Source of the DNA: Micromonospora tarapacensis
Lineage (GTDB): Bacteria; Actinomycetota; Actinomycetes; Mycobacteriales; Micromonosporaceae
DNA: 64,000 nucleotides
NCBI RefSeq assembly: GCF_019697375.1
Contig: NZ_JAHCDI010000004.1
Coordinates: 3,893,324 to 3,957,323, forward strand
Reading direction: 5' to 3'
Below are positions 27,091 to 34,939 of the stretch, piece by piece. The notes under the pieces were generated by a model, which was not told the origin of the DNA, ran no database searches, and saw only the letters and a list, made by a program, of their open reading frames with translations. The stretch's first letter is position 1. Each line of letters starts with the position of its first letter. A program made the position numbers and the translations under genes.

Positions 27091-27555
27091 CTAGTCGGCC
27101 AGCCGGGCCGGGAAGCCGCCGGTGGCGACCGGGCCCCAGCCGGTGATGCTGACCCGGATCAGGGACTTGCCCTGGCGCAGCATCGCCTGCCGGTACTCGT
27201 CCCAGTCGGGGTGCTCGCCGGAGATGCTGCGGAAGTACTCCACCAGCGGTTCGAGGGCCGCCGGCAGGTCGAGCACCTCGGCGGTGCCGTCGACCTGCAC
27301 CCACGGGCCGTCCCAGTCGTCGGAGAGCACGCATGCCGACACCCGTGGATCCCGGCGGATGTTGGCGACCTTCGCCCGCTCCGGATAGGTGGCGACCACC
27401 AGCCGGCCCTCGGTGTCGACGCCGGCCGCGACCGGTGAGGACTGCGGCCGGCCGTCGGCGCGGGTGGTCATCAGCAGCACCCGGTGGCGGGGGCGGATGA
27501 AGTCGAGCAGGCCGTCCCGGTCGACCCGGGCGTTACGAGCGATCGTGCGTGGCAT
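27091..27555 (-). CDS. PPOX-class F420-dependent oxidoreductase
   Basis: A 154-aa split-barrel protein of the pyridoxamine-phosphate-oxidase-like group that uses F420 rather than FMN in actinobacteria. It has the opening LLDFIRPRHRVLLMTTRADGRPQSSPV, the central VVATYPERAKVANIRRDPRVSACVLSDD and a C-terminal TGWGPVATGG. The substrate is not predictable. The ATG at 27555 has no ribosome binding site but TAGAAAC begins a few bases before it, a common arrangement for leaderless starts. The 285 bases downstream, up to 26806, hold no gene; a short direct repeat GACGGCACARACGGATC is seen near 26891 and 26939. Confidence 0.88.
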   Translation of the reverse strand: MPRTIARNARVDRDGLLDFIRPRHRVLLMTTRADGRPQSSPVAAGVDTEGRLVVATYPERAKVANIRRDPRVSACVLSDDWDGPWVQVDGTAEVLDLPAALEPLVEYFRSISGEHPDWDEYRQAMLRQGKSLIRVSITGWGPVATGGFPARLAD

Positions 27556-27574
27556 CGTTCGTTTCTACCAGGCG

Positions 27575-28204
27575 TCAGGTGGGGTGGCTGGCGGACGGCT
27601 GGCTGGGCACCCGGGGGCGCACCGACGGCCGCCAGGCCCGGCCGTTGGCGTAGATGATCCGGAAGCCTAGGTACGACGCCAGGGGCGCCCAGTGCGCCGA
27701 ACCCATCCGCAACTCGGCGGCGTTGTGCCGCTGGCCGTTGGCGAGCACGTCGAGCAGGACGGTCTCGAAGGCCGCCGACTCGACCCAGTCCACCTCGCGG
27801 GTGAAGCCGCAGATCAACGCGGCGCCGGTCACGTCGAGGAACTCACGCAGCACCGGCTCGGGGGCGCGCAGCACCGAACAGCTGCCGAAGTAGAGTCGCC
27901 GCCCCTCGCTGCGCCCGGCCATCAGCTCGGCCACCTCGGTGAGTTCGACCGACTGCCAGTCGGTCAGGCACAGCCGGTTCGGCTCGCCGTGCATCGCGAA
28001 GAAGCCCAGCCGATGGTCCGCGTACTGCTTGAGCAGCCAGCGATCGATGAAGTAGAACAGCTCGTCCCGGGTGGCCGCGTCCTTGTGGATGAAGCGAACC
28101 TTGCCCAGCCGTTCGAGCAGTTCGAGGGTGGGCAGCACGGATCCGCGATCGTTGAGATCCCGGTGCCACTGACCCTCGACGCAGAAGATGCCACCGCGCG
28201 CCAC
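27575..28204 (-). CDS. DUF6642-like protein, possible caspase-fold
   Basis: A 209-aa protein whose order of motifs fits a small caspase/CHAT-like hydrolase: an initial strand GIFCVEGQWH, a helix-rich DELFYFIDRWL, then LGFFAMHGEPN with a candidate catalytic His, and RRLYFGSCSVLRAP with a candidate Cys. I recall proteins of this type being filed as DUF6642. The substrate is unknown. The GTG at 28204 is chosen because GGGAGG lies four bases upstream; a longer frame from 28363 is not supported. It is close behind the PPOX gene (19 bases from its start) and could be cotranscribed. Confidence 0.7.
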   Translation of the reverse strand: MARGGIFCVEGQWHRDLNDRGSVLPTLELLERLGKVRFIHKDAATRDELFYFIDRWLLKQYADHRLGFFAMHGEPNRLCLTDWQSVELTEVAELMAGRSEGRRLYFGSCSVLRAPEPVLREFLDVTGAALICGFTREVDWVESAAFETVLLDVLANGQRHNAAELRMGSAHWAPLASYLGFRIIYANGRAWRPSVRPRVPSQPSASHPT

Positions 28205-28430
28205 GCCGCCTCCCTCGTCACCCGCGCTGACGTTACCGGGCCCGCCAGGCCAGGAAACATCACCCTCCGTGTCATCCGCTGCGACTTTCCGCGCGCTAGT
28301 AACGGTTCTGCGGCGACTCGGGGGCGAATGCCCGTTTCGCAAATAAGCGCAATTCCCAGGCAAGGCTCAGGTACGACAAATCGTGAGGACAATTCTCGTT
28401 AATTGCCGCCAAACGGCCCGGCCGGTGCGA

Positions 28431-28475
28431 GGGTGGATTCACGGGACGGTCCGGTCGAAGTCCCGGATGCCACCC
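28431..28475 (+). promoter_or_regulatory. Leader hairpin before the M15 peptidase
   Basis: GGGTGG (28431-28436) pairs with CCACCC (28470-28475), and inside it CGGGAC (28442-28447) pairs with GTCCCG (28460-28465). The hairpin ends 15 bases before the GGGAGG ribosome binding site. The 300-base leader is AT-richer than its surroundings and may carry the promoter. Wall-hydrolase genes in actinomycetes often have regulatory leaders (c-di-AMP riboswitches), but this does not match that consensus as I remember it. Confidence 0.4.
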
Positions 28476-28502
28476 CAATCGCTGCTTAACGGGAGGACTT
28501 CT

Positions 28503-29285
28503 GTGCGCGTACACACCTTGAAACGGGCTGTCGTCGCCCTTGCCCTGGCCCTGCCGGGCGCCGCGATCGCCACGGTGGTCGCCGCACCAACGGCCCACGC
28601 GGACGCCTGCTACACCTGGAACCGCAACCTCTATCAGGGGCGCTCCGGTAGCGACGTGCGTGAGCTGCAACTGCGGCTGGCCGGCTGGGCCGGCAACCGC
28701 GACATCGTCGAACTCGACGGGCGGTTCGGCCCGAAGACCGCCGCGGCGTTGCGTCGCTTCCAGTCCGCGTACGGCATCAAGGTCGACGGAATCGCCGGCC
28801 CGCAGACCTTCGGGAAGCTGTACCAGATCCAGGACAGCGACTGCACGCCGCAGCACTTCACCTGGAGCGAGATGGACAACGGCTGCGGCGGGAGCGGATG
28901 GAGTGGCGGACCGCTCACCAGCTCGCAGACCCGGCAGAACGCCCTGCGCACGATGTGGAAGCTGGAGGCGTTGCGGAAGAGCCTCGGCGAGCAGCCACTC
29001 ATCGTCACCAGCGGCTTCCGCAGCCGCACCTGCAACATCCAGGTCGGCGGGGCGTCCGACAGCCAGCACCTGTACGGCAACGCCGCCGACCTCATCTCGC
29101 GCGACAGGTCGCTGTGCCAGATCGCCCGCCAGGCCCGCAACCACGGCTTCAGCGGGATCATCGGGCCGGGCGTGCGAGGCCACAACACCCACGTCCACGT
29201 CGACTCGCGGCGGGAGAACAACCAGGACCGCAACGCGAACGGCACCTACTGGGCCGCGCCGGACTGCGGAATTCCGGCCGGCTGA
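28503..29285 (+). CDS. Secreted M15 peptidase with peptidoglycan-binding domain
   Basis: A 260-aa exported carboxypeptidase or endopeptidase acting on wall peptides. Residues 1-33 form a signal peptide ending AHA|D. A PG_binding_1 domain (about 42-108: SDVRELQLRLAGWAGN, GPKTAAALRRFQ) is followed by an M15A zinc domain: SGFRS, HLYGNAADL giving ligands His189 and Asp196, and HNTHVHVD with the third ligand His232. The GTG at 28503 has GGGAGG six bases upstream. A hairpin terminator follows at 29298-29346. It is an autonomous unit with a structured leader. Confidence 0.92.
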   Translation: MRVHTLKRAVVALALALPGAAIATVVAAPTAHADACYTWNRNLYQGRSGSDVRELQLRLAGWAGNRDIVELDGRFGPKTAAALRRFQSAYGIKVDGIAGPQTFGKLYQIQDSDCTPQHFTWSEMDNGCGGSGWSGGPLTSSQTRQNALRTMWKLEALRKSLGEQPLIVTSGFRSRTCNIQVGGASDSQHLYGNAADLISRDRSLCQIARQARNHGFSGIIGPGVRGHNTHVHVDSRRENNQDRNANGTYWAAPDCGIPAG

Positions 29286-29297
29286 CACCGGGGCCGC

Positions 29298-29346
29298 GAC
29301 GCCGGCCCGGGCGGGCGGGAACGACCGCGCGCTCCGGGCCGGCGTC
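29298..29346. terminator. Bidirectional hairpin terminator
   Basis: GACGCCGGCCCGG (29298-29310) and CCGGGCCGGCGTC (29334-29346) form a perfect 13-bp stem with a 23-base loop. It lies between the convergent M15 peptidase gene and the minus-strand gene ending at 29370. Confidence 0.6.
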
Positions 29347-29369
29347 GTACGGCCGGCGGGCGAGCCCTC

Positions 29370-29909
29370 TCAGCTCGCCCGCGGCCAGCGCGGCGCGGTG
29401 GCGGGGGTGCCACCGGCCGGCCGGAGCCGGGAGCCCGGACACCGGACCGCGCCGCCGGAGCGGCGGCGACCCGGGGGCCGGACCACGCGCCGGGTAACCG
29501 GCGGCCCGGTCCGGCCGCACCGGGCGGCCCGCGGTCCGGTCGGTACGCGGCGGCGGGTAGCCACGATCGGCACCCGCCGGACGTGCGGCGGGGTACGCCC
29601 CGCCGCCGGCCCGTTGACCAGGAACGGGAACGGCACGTGCACGAACGGGTTGCCGTGCCGGATGAGGGCGTCGAGCTGTCGCTCGTTGAGCCCGTGGTTC
29701 AGCAGCACCTGCCGGCCCCAACGGTGCAGCCGGCAGGGGAACCGGGCCCCGTCGTTGCGGCACAGTGCCCCGGACGGCCACTCCTCCGCCGCGTGCACGA
29801 CCACTGCCCGGACGGCCAGCCGGACGTCCTCAGGGGTCAACGGCGTCGGGACCGGCAACTCCCCCAGAATCTGATCGATGGGATCCGTCGACTGCTCATC
29901 AACTCGCAC
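29370..29909 (-). CDS. Small Cys/His protein, CRND/PCRLHRWG family (paralog 2)
   Basis: Paralog of the proteins at 22134 and 44806. Residues 1-100 contain the shared core (IDQILGELPVPTPLTPED, AVRAVVVHAAEEWPSGALC, RNDGARFPCRLHRWGRQVL, GLNERQLDALIRHG). A basic, Pro/Arg-rich tail of about 80 residues follows and may be disordered or nucleic-acid binding. The GTG at 29909 has GGGAGG six bases upstream. It stands alone; no DivIVA-like partner adjoins it here. Function unknown. Confidence 0.75.
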   Translation of the reverse strand: MRVDEQSTDPIDQILGELPVPTPLTPEDVRLAVRAVVVHAAEEWPSGALCRNDGARFPCRLHRWGRQVLLNHGLNERQLDALIRHGNPFVHVPFPFLVNGPAAGRTPPHVRRVPIVATRRRVPTGPRAARCGRTGPPVTRRVVRPPGRRRSGGAVRCPGSRLRPAGGTPATAPRWPRAS

Positions 29910-30045
29910 GGCAGACCTCCCGCAGCTCCGGTAGCGGTGCGCTTGAGCACCGCACCTCGCAGAGTGGTACGGCCCCCGGGGCGGGAAAGTTCAAATCGTT
30001 ATCGGGGCCGTCCTCGGTCGACCGCCGGCCGCGCCCGCCGCGGGC

Positions 30046-30762
30046 TCAGACCAGCCCGGCGTCGTGGACGAGCAGGGCCACCTGCACCCGGTTGTTGAGG
30101 CCGAGGCGGGTCAGCAGGCGCGAGACGTACGCCTTGACGGTGGCCACGCTCATGAACAGCGCCGCGGCGATCTCGGCGTTGGTGCGGCCCTGCCCCAGCG
30201 CCACCGCGACGGCACGTTCCCGCTCGGTCAGGCCGGCGAGCAGCCGGGCGGCCCGTTCCCGGCCCGGATCGACCGCCGCCCCCGCCGTGACGTGCTCGAT
30301 GAGCATGCGGGTGACCGTCGGGGACAGCGTCGCCTCGCCCGCCGCCACCCGGCGCACCGCCCGCACGATCTCGACCGGTGGGGTGTCCTTCAGCAGGAAA
30401 CCGCCGGCCCCCGCCCGCAGCGCCCGCAGGACGTGCTCGTCGGCGTCGAAGGTGGTCAGCACGAGCACCTCGGGTGGCCGGGGTCGCGCCCGCAGCGTCT
30501 CGGTGGCGGCCAGCCCGTCCAGCCGCGGCATCCGGATGTCCATCAGCACCACGTCCGGCCGGCAGGCGGCCACGGCCCGGACGACCTCGCTGCCGTCGGC
30601 CGCCTCGCCGACCACCTTGAGGTCGGGCGTGCCGCCCAGGATCATCGACAGACCGGCCCGTACCAACGCGTCGTCGTCCACGATAAGGACCCGGACCGGA
30701 CCGGCGCCGCTCGTCGCGGCGGGGCCGGTGACGTGGGCGGGGCCGGTCACGGCGCCGGCCAT
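30046..30762 (-). CDS. NarL/FixJ-type response regulator
   Basis: A 238-aa two-component regulator. The receiver domain starts at VRVLIVDDDALVRAGL (acidic pair DDD), has the phospho-acceptor Asp in DVVLMDIRMPRLDG, the Thr/Ser switch in LVLTTFD and the Lys in GFLLKDT. A LuxR-type helix-turn-helix lies at the C-terminus (LTERERAVAVALGQGRTNAEIA, MSVATVKAYVSRLL). It would bind DNA as a phosphorylated dimer. The start overlaps the end of a damaged histidine kinase gene by 16 bases, so the two were cotranscribed; it may now be an orphan. Confidence 0.92.
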   Translation of the reverse strand: MAGAVTGPAHVTGPAATSGAGPVRVLIVDDDALVRAGLSMILGGTPDLKVVGEAADGSEVVRAVAACRPDVVLMDIRMPRLDGLAATETLRARPRPPEVLVLTTFDADEHVLRALRAGAGGFLLKDTPPVEIVRAVRRVAAGEATLSPTVTRMLIEHVTAGAAVDPGRERAARLLAGLTERERAVAVALGQGRTNAEIAAALFMSVATVKAYVSRLLTRLGLNNRVQVALLVHDAGLV

Positions 30763-31404
30763 GGCAGCCAGGCGGCGAGCCGGAAGTCGCCCCGTTCGTC
30801 GCGGCCGTGCTCCAGCCGCCCGCCGACGAGGTTGACCCGCTCGGCGATGCCGACCAGGCCGGTACCGGTGCCGGGGATCGGCGCACCGGCGGTCTCGCCG
30901 ACCGGCCAACGGTTGCGGATCTCCACGGTCAACCCGTCGCCGGGTCGCCCGTTCAGACCGACGGTGACGGCGGCGCCGCCGGCGTGCTTGCGGGCGTTGG
31001 TGAGCCCCTCCTGGACGATCCGGTAGACGCTGCGGCCGAGGGCGGCCGGCAGCCGGTCCGGCCCCGCGACCTGGTCCCGCAGGTCGACGCGGACCCCGGC
31101 GGTCCGGGACTCGGCGACCAGCGCGGGCAGGTCTTCGAGGGTGGGCTGGGGGCGTTCCGGGTCGTCCGTGAGCGACGCCTCGGCGCGCAGCACCCCGATC
31201 ACCTCGCGGAGGGGCGCGGTAGCGGCGCCACTCGTCGGGGCGGATGCCCCGCCGCCGACCCGCGACCAGCCCCCACAGCCGCGCCAGCACGGATCTGATC
31301 CAGTCGGCGAAGAACTGCTGCACCACGCCGAGGAGCAGCGCCAACAGGAAGAGCCCGAGTGCCGCGTACTCCAGCCCGAACGGCAGGTCCGGCATTTGCG
31401 GCAC
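30747..31404 (-). pseudogene. Histidine kinase with internal deletion
   Basis: The 5' end (GTG 31404, GAGGAG upstream) encodes a short peptide with one membrane segment (GLEYAALGLFLLALLLGVVQQ), which breaks off near 31230. In another frame the 3' end encodes the ATPase part of a NarX-type kinase: LREVIGVLRAE, the N box VYRIVQEGLTNARKHA and the G box GTGTGLVGIAERV, ending at 30747. The HisKA_3 dimerisation helix with the phosphorylated His is missing. It is therefore unlikely to phosphorylate the response regulator that it overlaps. Confidence 0.68.
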
Positions 31405-31494
31405 GGTACGACTCCTCTACCCATTGAGATCAGACAGGAACACACGGTATGGGGACGGCCCGCAGCTGCGCACCGGACTCCGGTGCCGCGGCCG

Positions 31495-31617
31495 ATGGAC
31501 CTTCGGGCGGACTTCGAGCTGGACGACGCCGCGATGGAGCGGAGCACCCAGCTGGACCGGGGCGAGTCCGGCCGGCGGGGCTGGCACCCGGACACCTTCG
31601 ACTACCTCCCGGCCTGA
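31495..31617 (+). CDS. Possible 40-aa peptide or gene remnant
   Basis: An open frame of 40 codons with DLRADFELDDAAMERSTQLD and a Trp/Tyr-containing end (GWHPDTFDYLPA). The composition is that of a real protein rather than a shadow frame, and it ends close to the next gene's leader. No ribosome binding site is evident. It may be the tail of a lost gene. Confidence 0.3.
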   Translation: MDLRADFELDDAAMERSTQLDRGESGRRGWHPDTFDYLPA

Positions 31618-31715
31618 ACGACCGGTGCTGGCCGGATGCGGGGTTGACCTCGAGTGCGCTCGAAGACGCAGGCTGGTGCCGCGTCCATCCGTTCGGGCGC
31701 ACGAAAGGGGTTTCC

Positions 31716-32702
31716 ATGCGGTACCGCACCATCGGCACCGACCCGCGCACCCGCCGCGAGGTCAGCGTGCTCAGCCTCGGCGCCATGCTCTTCGGCACCA
31801 GGACCGACGAGGCCACCTCCTACGCGATCCTGGACCGCTTCGTCGAGGCGGGTGGCACCTTCATCGACACGTCGGACAACTACGCGTTCTGGACGAACGG
31901 CGGGCAGGGCGGGGAGAGCGAGGAACTGCTCGGCCGGTGGCGGCGCAGCCGCGGCGTCGGTGACGAGATCGTCATCGCCACCAAGCTCGGCGCGCGGCCG
32001 CTGGCCCCCGGCACCAGCTACCTCGACAACCCGGAGGGGTTGTCGGCGAAGGTCATCCGGGAGTCCGCCGAGCGCAGCCGGGAGCGCCTCGGTGTCGCGC
32101 GGCTGGACCTGCTCTACGCCCACATCGAGGATCACCAGGTCCCGGTCTCCGAGACCGTGGAGGGCTTCGCCGAGCTGGTCGGCGAGGGCACGGTCGGGCT
32201 GCTCGGCGCGAGCAACCACCGCGCCTGGCGGCTGGAGCGGGCCCGTGCCCTGGCCGCCGCGGCCGGGCTGCCCGGATACGAGGTGCTCCAGTACCACCGC
32301 AGCTACCTGGCGTCCCGCCTGGACGGGCCCAGCGACCTGGACCAGGACGGCAACGTGGGCGCGGCCGGCGGCGACCTGACCAGCTACCTGCGGACCGAGC
32401 CCGGCCTGACCCTGGTGTCGTACGGGTCGCTGCTGCAGGGCGCCTACACCCGGTCGGACAAGCCGCTGGGCGCGGCGTACGACCTGCCGAGCGCGCCGGT
32501 CCGGCTGGCCGCGCTGCGGGAGGTGGCGGAGCAGACCGGGGCGACGGCCAACCAGGTGGTGCTGGCCTGGCTGATCGGTGGCGAGATCCCCACCGTCCCG
32601 CTGGTCGGGGCCTCGTCGGTGGCGCAGTTGGAGGAGAGCCTCGGCGCCGTCGACCTGGAGCTGACGCCCGAGCAGCGGCACCGGCTCGACACCGCCTGGT
32701 AA
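31716..32702 (+). CDS. Aldo/keto reductase (AKR, shaker-beta-like branch)
   Basis: A 328-aa NAD(P)H-dependent reductase. It has the barrel motifs MRYRTIG, LSLGAMLFG, GTFIDTSDNYAFW with catalytic Asp and Tyr, ATKLGA with the Lys, LLYAHIED with the His, GASNHRAW and the cofactor motif PLVGASSVAQLEESL. This branch reduces varied carbonyls, including sugar and secondary-metabolite intermediates; no specific substrate is claimed. The ATG at 31716 is preceded by AAAGGGG. A palindromic hairpin 70 bases after the stop may terminate it. Confidence 0.9.
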   Translation: MRYRTIGTDPRTRREVSVLSLGAMLFGTRTDEATSYAILDRFVEAGGTFIDTSDNYAFWTNGGQGGESEELLGRWRRSRGVGDEIVIATKLGARPLAPGTSYLDNPEGLSAKVIRESAERSRERLGVARLDLLYAHIEDHQVPVSETVEGFAELVGEGTVGLLGASNHRAWRLERARALAAAAGLPGYEVLQYHRSYLASRLDGPSDLDQDGNVGAAGGDLTSYLRTEPGLTLVSYGSLLQGAYTRSDKPLGAAYDLPSAPVRLAALREVAEQTGATANQVVLAWLIGGEIPTVPLVGASSVAQLEESLGAVDLELTPEQRHRLDTAW

Positions 32703-32771
32703 CCGGGGGCCGACAACGGCCTCCGGGCCGCTGCCGGCCGGTGGTGTGCGGACCGGCACCGTGGGCGCGGG

Positions 32772-32804
32772 CAGCCGCCGCTAGATCCGATCTAGCGGCG
32801 GCTG
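32772..32804. terminator. 14-bp palindrome: terminator or operator
   Basis: CAGCCGCCGCTAGA (32772-32785) and TCTAGCGGCGGCTG (32791-32804) are perfectly complementary around TCCGA. It could terminate the reductase gene. It is also the only symmetric site in the 284 bases before the ABC exporter genes, so a repressor operator is an alternative. Confidence 0.5.
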
Positions 32805-32986
32805 TCCGCTGTCTCGCGCCTGTGGGGTGGGCGGGCCACCCATCGCCGGCCGCGCTCGTTGTAGCAGGCGGACGGCCGGGCGAGCGACGATTGTGTCGTA
32901 CCGGTGGGGTGTTGTGGGACGGCGGGCCGCGGAAGTGACGCGCGGCCGGCTCGCGGACGTGGCGATCGGAAGGAAAGATCAAGATC

Positions 32987-34000
32987 ATGAGTAGACGCAC
33001 CGGCCTCGCAATCGAGGCCGAGGGCCTGACCCGGTCGTTCGGCGAGACCCGCGCGCTCGCCGGCATCGACCTCGAGGTGCCCGCCGGCGCGGTGTACGGG
33101 CTGCTCGGCCCGAACGGGGCCGGCAAGACCACGGCGGTACGCGTGCTGGCCACGCTGCTACGCCCGGACGGCGGGCGGGCGCGGGTGTTCGGCCACGACG
33201 TGGTCGCCGAGGCCGACGCGGTCCGCGCCCGGGTCAGCCTCACCGGCCAGTACGCCTCGGTGGACGAGGATCTGACCGGCACGGAGAACCTGATCCTGCT
33301 GGGCCGGTTGCTCGGGCTGCGCAAGCCGGCCGCCCAGCAGCGGGCGGAGCAGCTGCTGGCCGCGTTCGGGCTGACCGAGGCGGCCGGGCGGCAGGTCAAG
33401 AAGTATTCGGGCGGCATGCGGCGGCGCATCGACATTGCGGCGAGCATCCTCAACACGCCTGATCTGCTGTTCCTGGACGAGCCGACGACCGGGCTGGACC
33501 CGCGCAGCCGCAACCAGGTGTGGGAGATCATCCGGGCGGTGGTGGCGCACGGCACCACCGTGCTGCTGACCACGCAATATCTCGACGAGGCCGACAAGCT
33601 GGCCAGCCGGATCGCGGTGGTCGACCACGGCCGGGTGATCGCGGAGGGCACCCCGGGCGAGTTGAAGTCGTCGGTCGGTTCCGGCACCGTCCACCTGCGG
33701 CTGCGGGATCCGGGCCAGCGGCCCGAGGCCGAGGAGGTGCTACGGGCGGCGCTGGGCGTGCCGGTGCAGTTGGAGGCCGATCCGGTGGCGATGACCGCCC
33801 GGGTCGGCGGTGACGGCAGCGACCTGGACGCCGGCGCGCAGGCCGCCCGGGCGCTGGGCGAGCTGTCCCGCGCCGGGATAGTGGTGGACGACTTCTCCCT
33901 CGGCCAGCCGAGCCTGGACGAGGTCTTCCTGGCCCTGACCGACCACCCTGCCGTAGCAACCGAGGACGAGCGGGACGACGAGCTGGAGGCAGCCCGATGA
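32987..34000 (+). CDS. ABC transporter ATP-binding protein, DrrA type
   Basis: The 337-aa ATPase subunit of an ABC-2 exporter. It has Walker [10 protein letters not shown], the Q-loop at [14 protein letters not shown], the ABC signature [10 protein letters not shown], Walker [14 protein letters not shown], and the switch His replaced by the DrrA-type TQYLDEA segment. The C-terminal extension with [13 protein letters not shown] is typical of the daunorubicin resistance subfamily. Such pumps export drugs or glycolipids. The ATG at 32987 has GGAAGG upstream. The stop overlaps the permease start (ATGA at 33997-34000). Confidence 0.93.
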   Translation: MSRRTGLAIEAEGLTRSFGETRALAGIDLEVPAGAVYGLLGPNGAGKTTAVRVLATLLRPDGGRARVFGHDVVAEADAVRARVSLTGQYASVDEDLTGTENLILLGRLLGLRKPAAQQRAEQLLAAFGLTEAAGRQVKKYSGGMRRRIDIAASILNTPDLLFLDEPTTGLDPRSRNQVWEIIRAVVAHGTTVLLTTQYLDEADKLASRIAVVDHGRVIAEGTPGELKSSVGSGTVHLRLRDPGQRPEAEEVLRAALGVPVQLEADPVAMTARVGGDGSDLDAGAQAARALGELSRAGIVVDDFSLGQPSLDEVFLALTDHPAVATEDERDDELEAAR

Positions 34001-34854
34001 GCAGCGAAACCGCCACCTCGACCGGTCGGGCGCCGACGGTCTACGTGCCCTCGTCGGAGGCGCTGGCGACGGTCCTCGCACCGGGTGCGCGACCGCCCCG
34101 GCCGAGCCCGCTGTCGGCCTCGCTGACCTTCAGCTGGCGGGCGCTGCTGAAGATCAAGCACGTGCCGGAGCAGTTGTTCGACGTGACGGCGTTCCCGATC
34201 ATCATGGTGCTGATGTTCACGTACCTCTTCGGCGGCGCGCTCGCCGACAGCCCGCGTGACTACCTGCAGTTCTTCCTGCCGGGCATCATGGTGACCAGCG
34301 TCGTCATGATCACCATGTACACGGGTGTCGGGCTGAACACCGACATCGAGAAGGGCGTCTTCGACAGGTTCCGGACGTTGCCGGTCTGGCGGCCGGCGGC
34401 CCTGGTCGGCATGATCGTCGGCGATGTGCTGCGCTACGTCCTCGCGGCGCTGGTGATCCTGACCGTCGGGGTGGTGCTCGGCTTCCGTCCCGACGGCGGG
34501 GTGGTCGGTGTTCTCGCCGGGATCGGCCTGCTGGTGGTCTTCTCGTTCGCGTTCTCCTGGGTCTGGACGTTCTTCGGGCTGATCCTGCGCAGCGAGAAGT
34601 CCGTGATGGGGGTCAGCATGATGGTGCTGTTCCCACTGACCTTCCTGAGCAACGTCTTCGTCGACCCGTCCACCATGCCCGGCTGGCTACAGGCGTTCGT
34701 CAAGGCCAACCCGATCACGCACCTCGTCTCGTCGGTGCGCGCGGCGATGGCCGGGACCACGGACGCCTCGGCCATGATGTGGATCATGGTCTGGAGCGCG
34801 GTGTTCGTGGTGGTCTTCGGCACCCTCACCATGTACCGCTACAACCGGCGCTGA
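33997..34854 (+). CDS. ABC-2 type permease, DrrB type
   Basis: The 285-aa membrane partner of the upstream ATPase, with six predicted membrane segments ([55 protein letters not shown] and others) and the ABC-2 signature region ending in [24 protein letters not shown]. Translational coupling through ATGA keeps the two subunits in balance. A bidirectional hairpin at 34881-34925 ends the operon. The cargo is unknown. Confidence 0.93.
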   Translation: MSSETATSTGRAPTVYVPSSEALATVLAPGARPPRPSPLSASLTFSWRALLKIKHVPEQLFDVTAFPIIMVLMFTYLFGGALADSPRDYLQFFLPGIMVTSVVMITMYTGVGLNTDIEKGVFDRFRTLPVWRPAALVGMIVGDVLRYVLAALVILTVGVVLGFRPDGGVVGVLAGIGLLVVFSFAFSWVWTFFGLILRSEKSVMGVSMMVLFPLTFLSNVFVDPSTMPGWLQAFVKANPITHLVSSVRAAMAGTTDASAMMWIMVWSAVFVVVFGTLTMYRYNRR

Positions 34855-34880
34855 CCCGCCAGCACCACCGGCGCGGCCCG

Positions 34881-34925
34881 GATCTTGGTGCGGAGACGCC
34901 CTCCCGGCGGTTTCGCACCAAGATC
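34881..34925. terminator. Bidirectional terminator, GATCTTGGT family
   Basis: GATCTTGGTGCG (34881-34892) pairs perfectly with CGCACCAAGATC (34914-34925); inner GCC/GGC bases extend the stem. It lies between the ABC permease and the convergent AAA regulator. A second element with the same GATCTTGGT end is at 57321-57372. Confidence 0.7.
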
Positions 34926-34939
34926 TGTGGTCGGCGGTG

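Noticed and set aside
30046..31404. A continuous frame that would fuse a membrane peptide to the response regulator
   Set aside because: The middle has shadow-frame composition and the response regulator has its own start overlapping the kinase end.
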